Shown one piece after another: positions 55,756 to 64,000 of a stretch of 64,000 nucleotides of DNA. The translations under genes were made by a program, and so were the position numbers. The DNA lies in assembly GCA_963737745.1 (NCBI GenBank), contig CAVTTR010000003.1, forward strand, positions 1-64,000, given 5' to 3'. Below the pieces are notes generated by a model. That model worked only from the letters and a program-made list of their open reading frames with translations. It was not told the origin of the DNA and did not search any database. The first letter of the stretch is position 1. The number at the start of each line of letters is the position of its first letter. Origin of the DNA: Bog-473 sp963737745. Lineage in GTDB: Bacteria; Actinomycetota; Acidimicrobiia; Acidimicrobiales; RAAP-2.

Positions 55756-56895
55756 ATGCCCACTCTTGCCGAAGCTCACGGTCTCACCCCAGCCCGGCTC
55801 GACGCGCTGGAACACGAGCTCGAGATTCTGCGGGCCAGCGTGGTCGCACAGCTCGGATCCGAAGATGTGGCGTACATCCGCCGCCTGATTCGGGTTCAGC
55901 GTTGGGCCGAAGTCACCGGGCGAGCCTCTCTCTTTTTAGGCTTCCTTCCTCCTTTTTGGCTACTCGGTGCGGGTGCCCTTTCGCTCTCGAAGATCCTCGA
56001 CAACATGGAGATCGGCCACAACGTGCTCCATGGCCAATACGACTGGACGAAGGATCCGTCACTTTCTTCCACGGATTTCGAGTGGGATTCGTCGTGCCCG
56101 GCCAAGGGATGGCAGCATTATCACAACTACCTCCACCACACCTTCACGAACATCACGGAGAAGGACCGGGACCTCGGGTACGGGGTGATCCGGATCAGCG
56201 CCGAGAAACCGTGGACCCCGGCCAATCTGGGAAATCCCCTCTATGCGCTCGGGCTCGCCTTGATCTTTGATCACGGCATCATGTTGCACGACGTCGACTT
56301 GGGCCACGTACGAGCCGGGAAGAAATCGTGGGCCGAAGCGAAGCTCTCGCTCAAGAATGGGCTGCGCAAGTCCGGAATACTCGCTTTCCGGGACTACATC
56401 ATGTGGCCGGCCTTCACCGGTCCGTTCTTCTTGTCCACACTTAGCGCCAACGCCCTCGCAAATGTCGTACGCAACATCTGGGCCTTCATCATCATTTTCT
56501 GCGGCCACTTTCCCAACGGTGCCCTCGAGTTCACCGAGGAGGAGTGCGAGAGCGAATCCAAGGGCCACTGGTATTTCCGCCAAATGCTCGGCTCGGCCAA
56601 CATCACCGGAGGACGCCTCTTCCACATCATGTGCGGCAACCTCAGCTTCCAGATCGAGCATCACTTGTTCCCCGATATCCCGGCTCGGCGTTACCAGCAG
56701 ATCGCACCACAGGTGCGGGAAATCTGTCAGCGCTACGGCATTCCGTACAACACGGGGCGACTCTCCCGGCAATTCGGATCTGTCATCGCCAAGATCTTCC
56801 GGTATGCCCTCCCCGGACGGACCAAGCGAGCTTCGGCGTTACCGTCCGGCAACCCGGCGAACACAGCGGCGCCAGGCGAGTTAATGGCGGCCTGA
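55756..56895 (+). CDS. Acyl-CoA (fatty-acid) desaturase
   Basis: About 379 residues. Histidine clusters of the membrane di-iron family are intact: HNVLHG, HYHNYLHH and IEHHLFP. ATG 55756 follows AAAAGGA. Helices near residues 60-85 and 190-240 would anchor the enzyme. With the reductase it forms the classic actinobacterial desaturase pair, introducing a double bond in acyl chains for membrane lipid fluidity. The C-terminal tail is longer than usual. Confidence 0.92.
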   Translation: MPTLAEAHGLTPARLDALEHELEILRASVVAQLGSEDVAYIRRLIRVQRWAEVTGRASLFLGFLPPFWLLGAGALSLSKILDNMEIGHNVLHGQYDWTKDPSLSSTDFEWDSSCPAKGWQHYHNYLHHTFTNITEKDRDLGYGVIRISAEKPWTPANLGNPLYALGLALIFDHGIMLHDVDLGHVRAGKKSWAEAKLSLKNGLRKSGILAFRDYIMWPAFTGPFFLSTLSANALANVVRNIWAFIIIFCGHFPNGALEFTEEECESESKGHWYFRQMLGSANITGGRLFHIMCGNLSFQIEHHLFPDIPARRYQQIAPQVREICQRYGIPYNTGRLSRQFGSVIAKIFRYALPGRTKRASALPSGNPANTAAPGELMAA

Positions 56896-57146
56896 ACCGA
56901 GCTCTCCCGCCTTCAATGGTGCTGGACGGCGATTGAGCGATCGCCCACATGGTGGTACCTGGGAGCCACCTGCGCTAAGAGTCTCCGGCATATGGTTTTG
57001 AAACAAACAACCGCGCGGTATCGTTTTTTCGAATCGCCGCCAACGATCGTCAGACATTGCGCCCGGCCGCCGCTCCCGGAGGGCCCGACCGGCAGCGCCC
57101 GCAAATGGCACCGGTGCGGAGAGCCCACCGTCACTAGTGTGATCTC

Positions 57147-57968
57147 GTGTGCCTGCTGGTGGTGGCGTTTCAGCTTCTTCCGGGCACCCCCCTCCTCATC
57201 GGGGCCAATCGCGATGAGCTACTGGACCGCCCGGCGGTCCCGATGACCGTGCTCCAGGCCGCAGGGCCACGGGTGCTCGGGGGACTCGACAAACAGTCGG
57301 GGGGCACCTGGCTGGCGGTCAATGAGTGGGGGGTGTTCGCTGGACTCACCAACCAGCCCAAAGAGGGAGGGCGGGACAACTCGCGCCGAACCAGGGGGGA
57401 GCTCCCGCTCGCTATCGCCGCGCACGCGACCGCATCGAGTGGGGTGGAGGCGTTCTTGGCCCAGCATCGGCCGTCGGATTACAACGGGTCATGGTTACTG
57501 GCCGGTGACCGTGACTCGCTGTACTTCATCGACTTCACCGGGTTGGTCGAGCCCGTTGCCGTGGCACGAGGCCCCGGACTTTATGTGCTCGAAAATCGAC
57601 CACTTGGTGCAGCATCCCCCAAGGCCGCAAGGGTCGCGACTGCACTCGCCACAATCGACAACGTGGACGCGGCCCTGCTCGCCTTCCAGCAGGTCCTCGC
57701 GGACCACACAATGGCGGAATCGGTCGACCCGGTGCGCCCGATGAAGGCAACGAACCCGCAAGGATCCGACAACCCGGTGAAACCGCGATCCTCGGCCAAT
57801 TGCGTGCATCTGAATGACAACAACTACGGCACACGTTCTTCATGCCTGATCCGCTACGCCGCGGACGCGGCGTCTCCTCCGCAGGTCTGGATGGCCGACG
57901 GACCCCCTTGCACTGCGCCTTTCGTCGATGTCACCGCGCTTTGGACGCAGGAGGATGAGGGGCGATAA
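57147..57968 (+). CDS. NRDE-family (TANGO2-like) protein
   Basis: 273 residues from GTG 57147. The defining NRDE motif is visible in LIGANRDELLDRPAVP, with a conserved N-terminal Cys (VCLLVVAF) and GGTWLAVNEWGVFAGLTN. The Cys-first arrangement is that of the Ntn-hydrolase-like TANGO2 family. Function is poorly known in bacteria. It is convergent with EttA, with 16 bases between the stops. Confidence 0.88.
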   Translation: MCLLVVAFQLLPGTPLLIGANRDELLDRPAVPMTVLQAAGPRVLGGLDKQSGGTWLAVNEWGVFAGLTNQPKEGGRDNSRRTRGELPLAIAAHATASSGVEAFLAQHRPSDYNGSWLLAGDRDSLYFIDFTGLVEPVAVARGPGLYVLENRPLGAASPKAARVATALATIDNVDAALLAFQQVLADHTMAESVDPVRPMKATNPQGSDNPVKPRSSANCVHLNDNNYGTRSSCLIRYAADAASPPQVWMADGPPCTAPFVDVTALWTQEDEGR

Positions 57969-57984
57969 CAGATGACCCAGCCGG

Positions 57985-59664
57985 TTAGCCGCGCACCAGG
58001 GGCTTGTAGCGAAGACGGTGCGGCTGATCGGCGTCGATACCGAGTCGCTTCTTGCGATCGGCCTCGTAGTCCGTGAAGTTCCCTTCCCACCAGCGCACTT
58101 CTGAGTCACCCTCGAAGGCCAGCACATGCGTAGAGACGCGATCGAGGAACCAGCGGTCGTGGCTGATCACCACCACACACCCAGGGAATCCGAGTAGCGC
58201 GTCTTCGAGGGCACGCAAGGTATCGACATCGAGATCGTTCGTCGGCTCGTCGAGCAGCAGGACGTTCCCTCCACTCTTGAGCACCTTGGCCAACTGGACG
58301 CGGTTGCGCTCGCCACCCGAGAGTTGGCCTACCTTCTTCTGCTGGTCGCTTCCCTTGAAACCGAAGCTTGCGACATATGCCCGGCTATGCAATTCACGGT
58401 TGCCGACGACGATCCGGTCCACCCCGCCGGTGATCTCATCGAAGACCGTGGCGTCGGCATGCAGATCGTCCCGGGACTGATCCACATAGGCCAGTGCCAC
58501 CGTGGATCCCACTTCGAGAGAACCATTATCAGGCTTTTCCTCGCCGACGATCATCTTGAACAACGTGGTCTTACCGGCTCCGTTGGGACCGATGACCCCC
58601 ACGATGCCCCCGGGAGGAAGCAAAAAGGAGAGTCCGTCGATAAGGAGGCGGTCGCCGTAGCCCTTGACCAATCCCGCCGCATCGACCACGCGGTCTCCCA
58701 ACCTCGGGCCCGGAGGGATCGTGATCTCCACCTTGTCGGCTCGACGCTCGGCCGCCTCCGCCTCCGCCACGAGGTCGTTGTAGGCCGTGATGCGAGCCTT
58801 GCCCTTGCTCTGGCGGGCTCGTGGCGACATCCGGATCCAATCCAGTTCGCGCTGGAGGGCATCTTGTCTCGACCGGTCCGCCTTCTCCTCCCCGGCGAGG
58901 CGGGCCTGCTTCTGTTCCAGCCACGACGAATAGTTGCCTTGCCAGGGAATGCCGGCGCCGCGATCGAGCTCGAGTATCCAGCCGGCCACGTTGTCGAGAA
59001 AGTAGCGATCATGGGTCACGGCGACGACGGTGCCCGGATAATCCTGCAACGTGCGCTCGAGCCAGGCCACTGACTCCGCATCGAGGTGGTTGGTGGGCTC
59101 GTCCAAGAGCAGCAGGTCCGGCTTCGACAGCAAGAGGCGGCACAGGGCGACCCGACGTCGTTCGCCACCCGAGAGCGTCGTCACGTCGGCGTCGCCCGGA
59201 GGCAGCCGGAGGGCATCCATGGCGATCTCGAAGGTCCGTTCCAGATCCCAGGCGCCAGCGGCGTCGATCTTGGTCTGTAAATCAGACTGTTCGGAGAGAA
59301 GCGCATCGAAGTCGGCGTCGGGTTCGGCGAATGCGGCACAGACCTCGTTGAAGCGATCGAGGAGGCCCTTGATCTCTCCGACGCCGTCGGCCACGTTGCC
59401 TGCGACGTCCTTGGACGGGTCCAGCTGCGGCTCCTGGGCCAGGTACCCGACCGTAAACCCCGGGGTCAGCCGGGCCTCACCAGTGAAGCCGTCGTCCTCG
59501 CCGGCCATGATCTGCAGGAGCGACGACTTCCCCGACCCGTTGGAGCCGATCACTCCGATTTTCGCCCCCGGGTAAAAGGACAGATTTATGCCACGCAGGA
59601 CCTCACGGTCGGGGGGATAGAACCGCTTGAGATCACGCATGGTGTAGATGAATTGAGCTGCCAT
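57985..59664 (-). CDS. ettA: Energy-dependent translational throttle protein EttA (ABC-F)
   Basis: 559 residues from ATG 59664. Two ABC cassettes: Walker A GSNGSGKSS and GPNGAGKTT, signatures LSGGERRRV and LSGGERNRV, each followed by a DEPTN motif. The first opens MAAQFIYTMRDLKRFYPPDR. The linker contains the P-site tRNA interaction motif region with KADRSRQDALQRELDWIRMS. It regulates the first elongation steps according to ATP/ADP in E. coli. It has no TM helix. Confidence 0.95.
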   Translation of the reverse strand: MAAQFIYTMRDLKRFYPPDREVLRGINLSFYPGAKIGVIGSNGSGKSSLLQIMAGEDDGFTGEARLTPGFTVGYLAQEPQLDPSKDVAGNVADGVGEIKGLLDRFNEVCAAFAEPDADFDALLSEQSDLQTKIDAAGAWDLERTFEIAMDALRLPPGDADVTTLSGGERRRVALCRLLLSKPDLLLLDEPTNHLDAESVAWLERTLQDYPGTVVAVTHDRYFLDNVAGWILELDRGAGIPWQGNYSSWLEQKQARLAGEEKADRSRQDALQRELDWIRMSPRARQSKGKARITAYNDLVAEAEAAERRADKVEITIPPGPRLGDRVVDAAGLVKGYGDRLLIDGLSFLLPPGGIVGVIGPNGAGKTTLFKMIVGEEKPDNGSLEVGSTVALAYVDQSRDDLHADATVFDEITGGVDRIVVGNRELHSRAYVASFGFKGSDQQKKVGQLSGGERNRVQLAKVLKSGGNVLLLDEPTNDLDVDTLRALEDALLGFPGCVVVISHDRWFLDRVSTHVLAFEGDSEVRWWEGNFTDYEADRKKRLGIDADQPHRLRYKPLVRG

Positions 59665-59841
59665 GCCACTCAGTGTGACCCAGCACCGAGCCATGGCGCG
59701 ACCGCCCTCCTCACTGGGCTCTCGCTGCAGTCTGCACTACACACGGGGGTGCACCCACATTCGCCCCCCACAGCCTCTACAGTGCCCCTCTGAACCTTGG
59801 ATTCAGCTGGGAATCGCACGACGGGAAAGGGGGTGGGAGGG

Positions 59842-60755
59842 GTGAGGGGCTATCGACGTATGTCACGAATCCCTGCCGCCATCGCTCTCGTCGTGGCGGT
59901 GCTGGGAGTGGTGCTGCTGTTCAGCGGTAGTGCCGGCGTTCTCGGACTCGGCGCGCCGGCTCAGGCCGCCGGAGCAGAACCGCCCTACTACCTCGCACTG
60001 GGGGGTTCGGATTCGCTGGGCTTCCAGCCCACCGTGGACGTGCCGCATGGCGCACCGACCGATGAGGGGTACGCCAACGATCTCTTGGTCACAGAGCGGA
60101 ATCGACGGCCACGGCCTCCGTCTCGTGCAATTGGGCTGTCCCGGCGAGACAACACTGGCCATGCTCAGCGGCGGAGACGAGTGTCACGGGTCGGTCTCGC
60201 AACTCAGCCTCGCCGACTCGTTCCTCGAACACCACCCCTCGACTGTGCTCGTCACAGTAGATGTCGGCTTCAACGACCTGCTGCATTGCATGGCTCACCA
60301 CGAAGTCGACCAGCCGTGCGTCGCCCTCGCTCTCTCGGCCATCCGGACTCAACTGCCACGGATTCTTGTCGGCGCTGCACGTCGCCGGTGGACCGGCATT
60401 GGACATCGTCGGGGTAGGCCACTACGACCCGTATCTGGCGGCGTATCTCGGCGGCCCAAACGCGAAGGCGTTCGCCGAGCAAAGCCTCGCCGTCATCTCT
60501 CGCCTCAACGACGCACTGCGAGCCTCTTATGCCGCGGCGGGTATCCCGATGGCGGACGTGGCTGCGGCGTTTTACATGGACGACAGCGACCCCTCTGCCC
60601 TACCCAACGGGCAGGCCGTACCCCTCGACGTCGCACGCACATGTGCCCTGACTTGGGCCTGCGTGACCGGACCCCTCGGCCATAACAAGCATCCCAATGC
60701 CGACGGATATCAGCTGATCGGCATCGCGATTGCCGATGACATGACGGACCGCTGA
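59842..60755 (+). pseudogene. Secreted SGNH-hydrolase-like protein, two frame breaks
   Basis: About 303 residues if two extra bases are ignored. A Sec-type N-terminus (RIPAAIALVVAVLGVVLLFS) ends near AQAAGAE. LALGGSDSLGFQPT is the serine-bearing block I, with Ser in GGSDSLG replacing the usual GDS. After a break at 60092-60097 comes LRLVQLGCPGETT and TVDVGFNDLLHC (the Asn block), then a second break at 60371-60372 leads to the final block PLGHNKHPNADGYQLIG with Asp and His. It is a secreted esterase/lipase-fold enzyme. GTG 59842 or ATG 59860 may start it. It diverges from ettA. Confidence 0.82.
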
Positions 60756-60798
60756 TTCTTGATCGTTGACCTTGAGCGCCGACCTCTGACCTCTGACC

Positions 60799-63630
60799 TC
60801 AGGAACGAGCAGCCGGGATCATGGCGCGGGCCGTCCCTGAGGGCTGCGATTCCGGCGGCCGCAGGGTTTCCCTCGCTCCCGGCTCAGACGCTCCAGAAAT
60901 GCCATCGTGCGCACGCGGCGACCGCGGCACCCGGGAGCGGCCGGTCAGCGCCTTTGACAGAGGCGTGCGCGCCAGGATCTCCGTAAGGGCGATACAGGCG
61001 AGGAACACGATCAGGACCGTGATCAAGCAGACGAGAGGCCACGGTACGTAGGCATTGAGGTGACGCCATCCGCACCATCCGAGGGCGGTGATGAACACCA
61101 ACTGGGCCAGATACACGCCGTAGGAGTCGTCCGATCCGGTCTTGGTCAACGCCCTCGTACGCGGGGATCGACGGCGGCTGACCAACCAAACCCCGAGGAG
61201 ATAGATACTGGCGATCGCTCCGATGTTCCACGGGATCACGATCGGTTGGAACGGGTCGGAGCTGGAACCGAACCACGACACAACGTGGTACACGGCGAGG
61301 TAGTACCAGGCCTCGGCCACTGCCGCACTCACCAGCGTGGCCCCGAGCACGAGCCTGACATGTGCGCACAGCCAGCGATGCACCTCATCGAGGTGGAAGG
61401 CCACCACCATGCCCGCGATCAGATAGAACTGATACGAGGTGACCTCACGCGTGGCCCAGAATCCTCGCATCCAGTGTGGGAACACCCCCCAATGCATGAG
61501 GGATACAAAGAGGACCTGCACGGCAGCACTGGCAGCCAGAAGCAAGCCGTGGTGCCCGACGGTCCGGCGCAAAAGGACGAGCAGCAGCGGGAACACGGCG
61601 TAGAACTGGAGGAGGACCACCAGAAAATAGAGCTGGTAGTAACCGGTTCCCACGAGATACGCCAGATGATCGAGCCGCCACGGCACAGATCCTTTCGTCG
61701 CATGCCAGGTAACGAAGAAGTAGATCAGCGTCCAGCAGAGATACGGCACACCGACCGCACTGAACCGTTTGCGCCAGAAAATGTGCAGGTCCATCTGCTG
61801 CACACCGCGAAAGCTGTAGGCGATCATGCAGGCAGAAATGAAGAGGAAGGCCTCGCGGGTCACGTGCAAGAGCTGGAGCGCCGCACCCACGGTGATTCCG
61901 GTTCCCGCGGCAGCAAAGAATATGAGCGTATGGGTGGAGACAACTCCGAACTGCTTGACCGGCCGCATGGCGTCGATGTGATCGAGACGCTTGCGCGTGC
62001 CACTCACGGGTACGGCTGGGGCGAGTGGCGACGTGTCGACGCTCATCGACAATTCGAGTCGGGAGATCACGGCCACATTGTGCTCCCGGAGGGCGCGCCG
62101 TTGCACCTTTCCGGTTGCCCCCGCGGGCAATGTACCGACAACGTTGAGCGAGATCGGTCGCTTGCTCTTCACCAGCGCTGCGGTGAGGCGGTCGCGGATC
62201 CGTGTCAGTGCCTCCTCCGCCACGAGACTCCCTGCGACATCCTCGACTCCGTGCACCACGAGGTACGCCACGGGCACTTGGCCCAGCTCGGGATCCGGTG
62301 CAGCCACTACCGCCACCGCAGCCACAGCGGGGTCGACGAGGATCATCTCCTCGATCTCACGCGGAAAGACCTTCTCCCCGCCTCGATTGATGACGTCATC
62401 GGTACGGGCATCAAGGTAGAGGTAGCCATCTGCGTCAAAGTGCCCGAGGTCGCCGGTCCGCAGCCAGCCCTCGGCGTCGATGCGGTCGGCGTGATTCTTT
62501 CCCTCATAGGCCGAAATGACCGATGGACCCCGAATCTCGACGTGTCCGACGTAACTGTTCTCTTCTCCGTTGTCCGTGATCGAGGTGCCGTCCGTCACTA
62601 TCCGCAACTCCACGCCCACCGGCAGACCAACCGAGCCCGGCTTGCGCGGTCCCGAGAGCGGGTTGGCGGTTATTTGGCTCGCCGCCTCGGTCATGCCGTA
62701 CGTCTCCAACACGGGTATGCCGGTGTTGGCCTCGAATCGAGCCGAGGTCGCAGCCGGCAACGGAGCCGAGGCGGAGCGGATGAATCTGATCCGCTCCGGC
62801 ACCGTTTCGTCCATCCTGAGTTCGGCCAGGCGCGAGATGATGGCCGGGACTGCGTTGATCCAGGTGATGTGGCGCTCCCCCATCAGGTTCCAGAAGTTGG
62901 TCCGATGGAATCGGTCGTCAAGCACGAGGGTCGAGCCGGCAACGAGCGCGGCGAGAAGCCCCACCACTTCGGCATTGATGTGGAAGAGGGGGAGCGAATT
63001 GAAACCCCGATCGTCCGCCGTGAGCCGATGGTGTGCCACCACATTGCCGGCTGCGCACAGAAGTTGCTCTTGGGGCAAGGGAATTACCTTCGGTACACCG
63101 GTCGTACCCGACGAGGCCAGGACCGCACCGCCCGAAGCGCTCCTGCCATTCGTTGTGAGCCGAGCCCGCTCGTCGCGGCGTTGCATGCGAGAGGGACCCT
63201 CTCGACTGTCGACCCAGTCGAGATCGATCCCCTCGGGGGCGCGGCCATCGGCGAACACCAAATCCGCGCCCACACGCTCGAGGGCGGTCGCCAGCCCACC
63301 GGCTCCAAGCGCCGGCGTGCTGGGATCAAGGGGGGCGGCCCAACAACCAGCCGACATCGTCCCTAAGAAGGCGACCGTGAACGCAATAGGGTCGCTGATG
63401 ACCAGACCGACCGTCGAACCTACGGGGATGCTCAGCTCTTCGAACTGGTGGGTCCACAGGTCAACGGCCTCATCAAGCTCGCGGAACGAACGCCGCTGGT
63501 CCTCGCGGGCGTGCTCAACGTAGACCTGGTCGCCCTGCGACAGGGCGCGAGCTCTGACGAGATCGGAGATCGGGCCGCCGCTTCGTCCACTGTTGGGGGA
63601 CGGGTCTACCTCTGAGGTGAGGATCGACAA
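60799..63630 (-). CDS. Acyl-CoA ligase fused to an acyltransferase-3 membrane domain
   Basis: 943 residues. Residues 1-530 are an AMP-forming acyl-CoA synthetase: GGAVLASSGTTGVPKVIPLP (P-loop), ETYGMTEAASQI, GWLRTGDLGHFDADGYLYL and a C-terminal KVQRR with the A10-type Lys. Residues 560-900 are an OafA-like acyltransferase 3 domain with about ten TM helices and IDAMRPVKQFGVV leading TM1. The usual catalytic His of acyltransferase 3 (in the DGLRG/H-type motif) is not clear here. TTG 63630 follows the VOC stop by 1 base. The fusion could activate an acyl group and pass it to a membrane substrate. Confidence 0.92.
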   Translation of the reverse strand: MSILTSEVDPSPNSGRSGGPISDLVRARALSQGDQVYVEHAREDQRRSFRELDEAVDLWTHQFEELSIPVGSTVGLVISDPIAFTVAFLGTMSAGCWAAPLDPSTPALGAGGLATALERVGADLVFADGRAPEGIDLDWVDSREGPSRMQRRDERARLTTNGRSASGGAVLASSGTTGVPKVIPLPQEQLLCAAGNVVAHHRLTADDRGFNSLPLFHINAEVVGLLAALVAGSTLVLDDRFHRTNFWNLMGERHITWINAVPAIISRLAELRMDETVPERIRFIRSASAPLPAATSARFEANTGIPVLETYGMTEAASQITANPLSGPRKPGSVGLPVGVELRIVTDGTSITDNGEENSYVGHVEIRGPSVISAYEGKNHADRIDAEGWLRTGDLGHFDADGYLYLDARTDDVINRGGEKVFPREIEEMILVDPAVAAVAVVAAPDPELGQVPVAYLVVHGVEDVAGSLVAEEALTRIRDRLTAALVKSKRPISLNVVGTLPAGATGKVQRRALREHNVAVISRLELSMSVDTSPLAPAVPVSGTRKRLDHIDAMRPVKQFGVVSTHTLIFFAAAGTGITVGAALQLLHVTREAFLFISACMIAYSFRGVQQMDLHIFWRKRFSAVGVPYLCWTLIYFFVTWHATKGSVPWRLDHLAYLVGTGYYQLYFLVVLLQFYAVFPLLLVLLRRTVGHHGLLLAASAAVQVLFVSLMHWGVFPHWMRGFWATREVTSYQFYLIAGMVVAFHLDEVHRWLCAHVRLVLGATLVSAAVAEAWYYLAVYHVVSWFGSSSDPFQPIVIPWNIGAIASIYLLGVWLVSRRRSPRTRALTKTGSDDSYGVYLAQLVFITALGWCGWRHLNAYVPWPLVCLITVLIVFLACIALTEILARTPLSKALTGRSRVPRSPRAHDGISGASEPGARETLRPPESQPSGTARAMIPAARS

Positions 63631-63631
63631 T

Positions 63632-64000
63632 TCAGTACATCATTCTCGGGTCGGTGTAATGCTTGAACTCGATCAGGTTGTCCGATGGGTCCCGGAGAAC
63701 GAAGGTGCGATGCACTTCGACCAGGCCCTCGAACCGAACAGCAAGTTCACGAAATACCTCGATCTTGCGCTGGAGGCACAACTTGTGCAGGGCTTCGAAG
63801 TCCTCTCCCTGGCGAAACGTCACACCGAAGTGTCGGGGGTAGAGGGCCAGTTCGCCACTGCGCTCGACCGGCGGTTCGGTCAGGTGGCACACCAACTGGT
63901 CACCGAAAAAGTCGAGGGTGATGCGATCGGGGTATCGCCGGGCCAGTTTGCATCCCAGCTGACGGACATAGAAGTCCTCGGTGTCGTCCAGATGGTAAGC
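63632..64000 (-). CDS. VOC-superfamily (glyoxalase/dioxygenase-like) protein, partial
   Basis: The last 122 residues of a gene that continues past the right edge. Vicinal-oxygen-chelate fold features: DFYVRQLGCKLARRYPDRIT, a metal His in QLVCHLTEPP, ending in LRDPSDNLIEFKHY with the metal Glu in FVLRDPSDNLIEF. It fits a lactoylglutathione lyase or small dioxygenase relative. The open frame includes the TTG at 63895, but the sequence upstream (FYVRQLG) is clearly coding. The ligase-acyltransferase gene starts 1 base after its stop, implying coupling. Confidence 0.82.
   Translation of the reverse strand, partial: AYHLDDTEDFYVRQLGCKLARRYPDRITLDFFGDQLVCHLTEPPVERSGELALYPRHFGVTFRQGEDFEALHKLCLQRKIEVFRELAVRFEGLVEVHRTFVLRDPSDNLIEFKHYTDPRMMY

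Noticed and set aside
14032..60755. Programmed +1 ribosomal frameshifting as the general explanation of the frame breaks
   Set aside because: No shared slippery sequence or stop-codon context was visible at the sites, and the affected genes are functionally unrelated.
61060..63366. A 768-codon + strand open frame
   Set aside because: Antisense to the ligase-acyltransferase, whose domains are unmistakable; the composition (His, Arg, Glu) is that of a shadow.
1..64000. tRNA, rRNA or riboswitch genes
   Set aside because: I scanned gaps by eye for T-loop (GTTCGAATC-like) patterns and known conserved cores and found none; a covariance search could still find weak ones.

Overview
This window is high-GC, densely coded bacterial DNA whose gene content points to Actinomycetota. 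The basis is a TIGR03083-type (DinB/maleylpyruvate isomerase-like) protein, a ferredoxin reductase plus acyl-CoA desaturase pair of the Rv3230c/DesA3 kind, an EttA-type ABC-F protein, a PPK2 kinase, a single-chain indolepyruvate:ferredoxin oxidoreductase and many GTG starts. An acidimicrobial lineage is a guess, not a demonstration. I found no rRNA, tRNA, transposase, integrase or CRISPR array. Both ends cut genes: a HlyD-like adaptor on the left and a VOC-fold protein on the right.

Layout. 0-2.2 kb: a MacAB-like efflux operon. 2.5-5.3 kb: scattered small metabolic genes (SDR, cupin, DHFR-like). 5.5-7.2 kb: a secreted PQQ-type beta-propeller gene with an in-frame stop. 7.2-12.5 kb: a SIS-domain gene behind a giant membrane HD-GYP protein carrying nine extracellular Ig-like repeats. 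13-16 kb: a TIGR03083 protein, a frameshifted SDR and several very small genes. 16.1-19.3 kb: a GGDEF/EAL protein. 19.3-21.5 kb: alcohol dehydrogenase, UspA and MscL. 21.5-24.5 kb: an OmpR-type two-component system and a secreted helical protein.

24.6-36.1 kb is the most unusual stretch. It holds two response regulators, a histidine kinase, an ABC ATPase and a response regulator fused to a class III nucleotidyl cyclase. Divergently, across a perfect 10-bp inverted repeat, lie a cNMP-binding protein, an MBL-fold hydrolase, an FAD oxidoreductase and a large FtsX permease. Together these look like a make/sense/possibly degrade cyclic-nucleotide locus.

36.4-39.8 kb: CydDC. 39.9-44.7 kb: PPK2 and a minus-strand operon (aminotransferase, PhzF, NUDIX, zinc ribbon, histidine phosphatase). 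44.7-47.5 kb: EEP nuclease-fold protein, MgtC and a sphingosine-phosphate-lyase-like PLP enzyme. 47.6-53.9 kb: a seven-repeat lipoprotein and an Lrp regulator, divergent from an amino-acid dehydrogenase and an indolepyruvate oxidoreductase, suggesting amino-acid catabolism. 53.9-57 kb: methyltransferase, ferredoxin reductase and desaturase. 57.1-60.8 kb: NRDE protein, EttA and an SGNH hydrolase. 60.8-64 kb: a CoA ligase fused to an acyltransferase-3 membrane domain, coupled to the VOC gene.

Twelve otherwise conserved genes need a frame change to read through, and every one behaves as a net extra base, mostly a doubled G or C. This looks like a consensus-sequence artefact, so those genes are described at full length with the break marked. 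They are typed as pseudogene only because the frame is broken as given.
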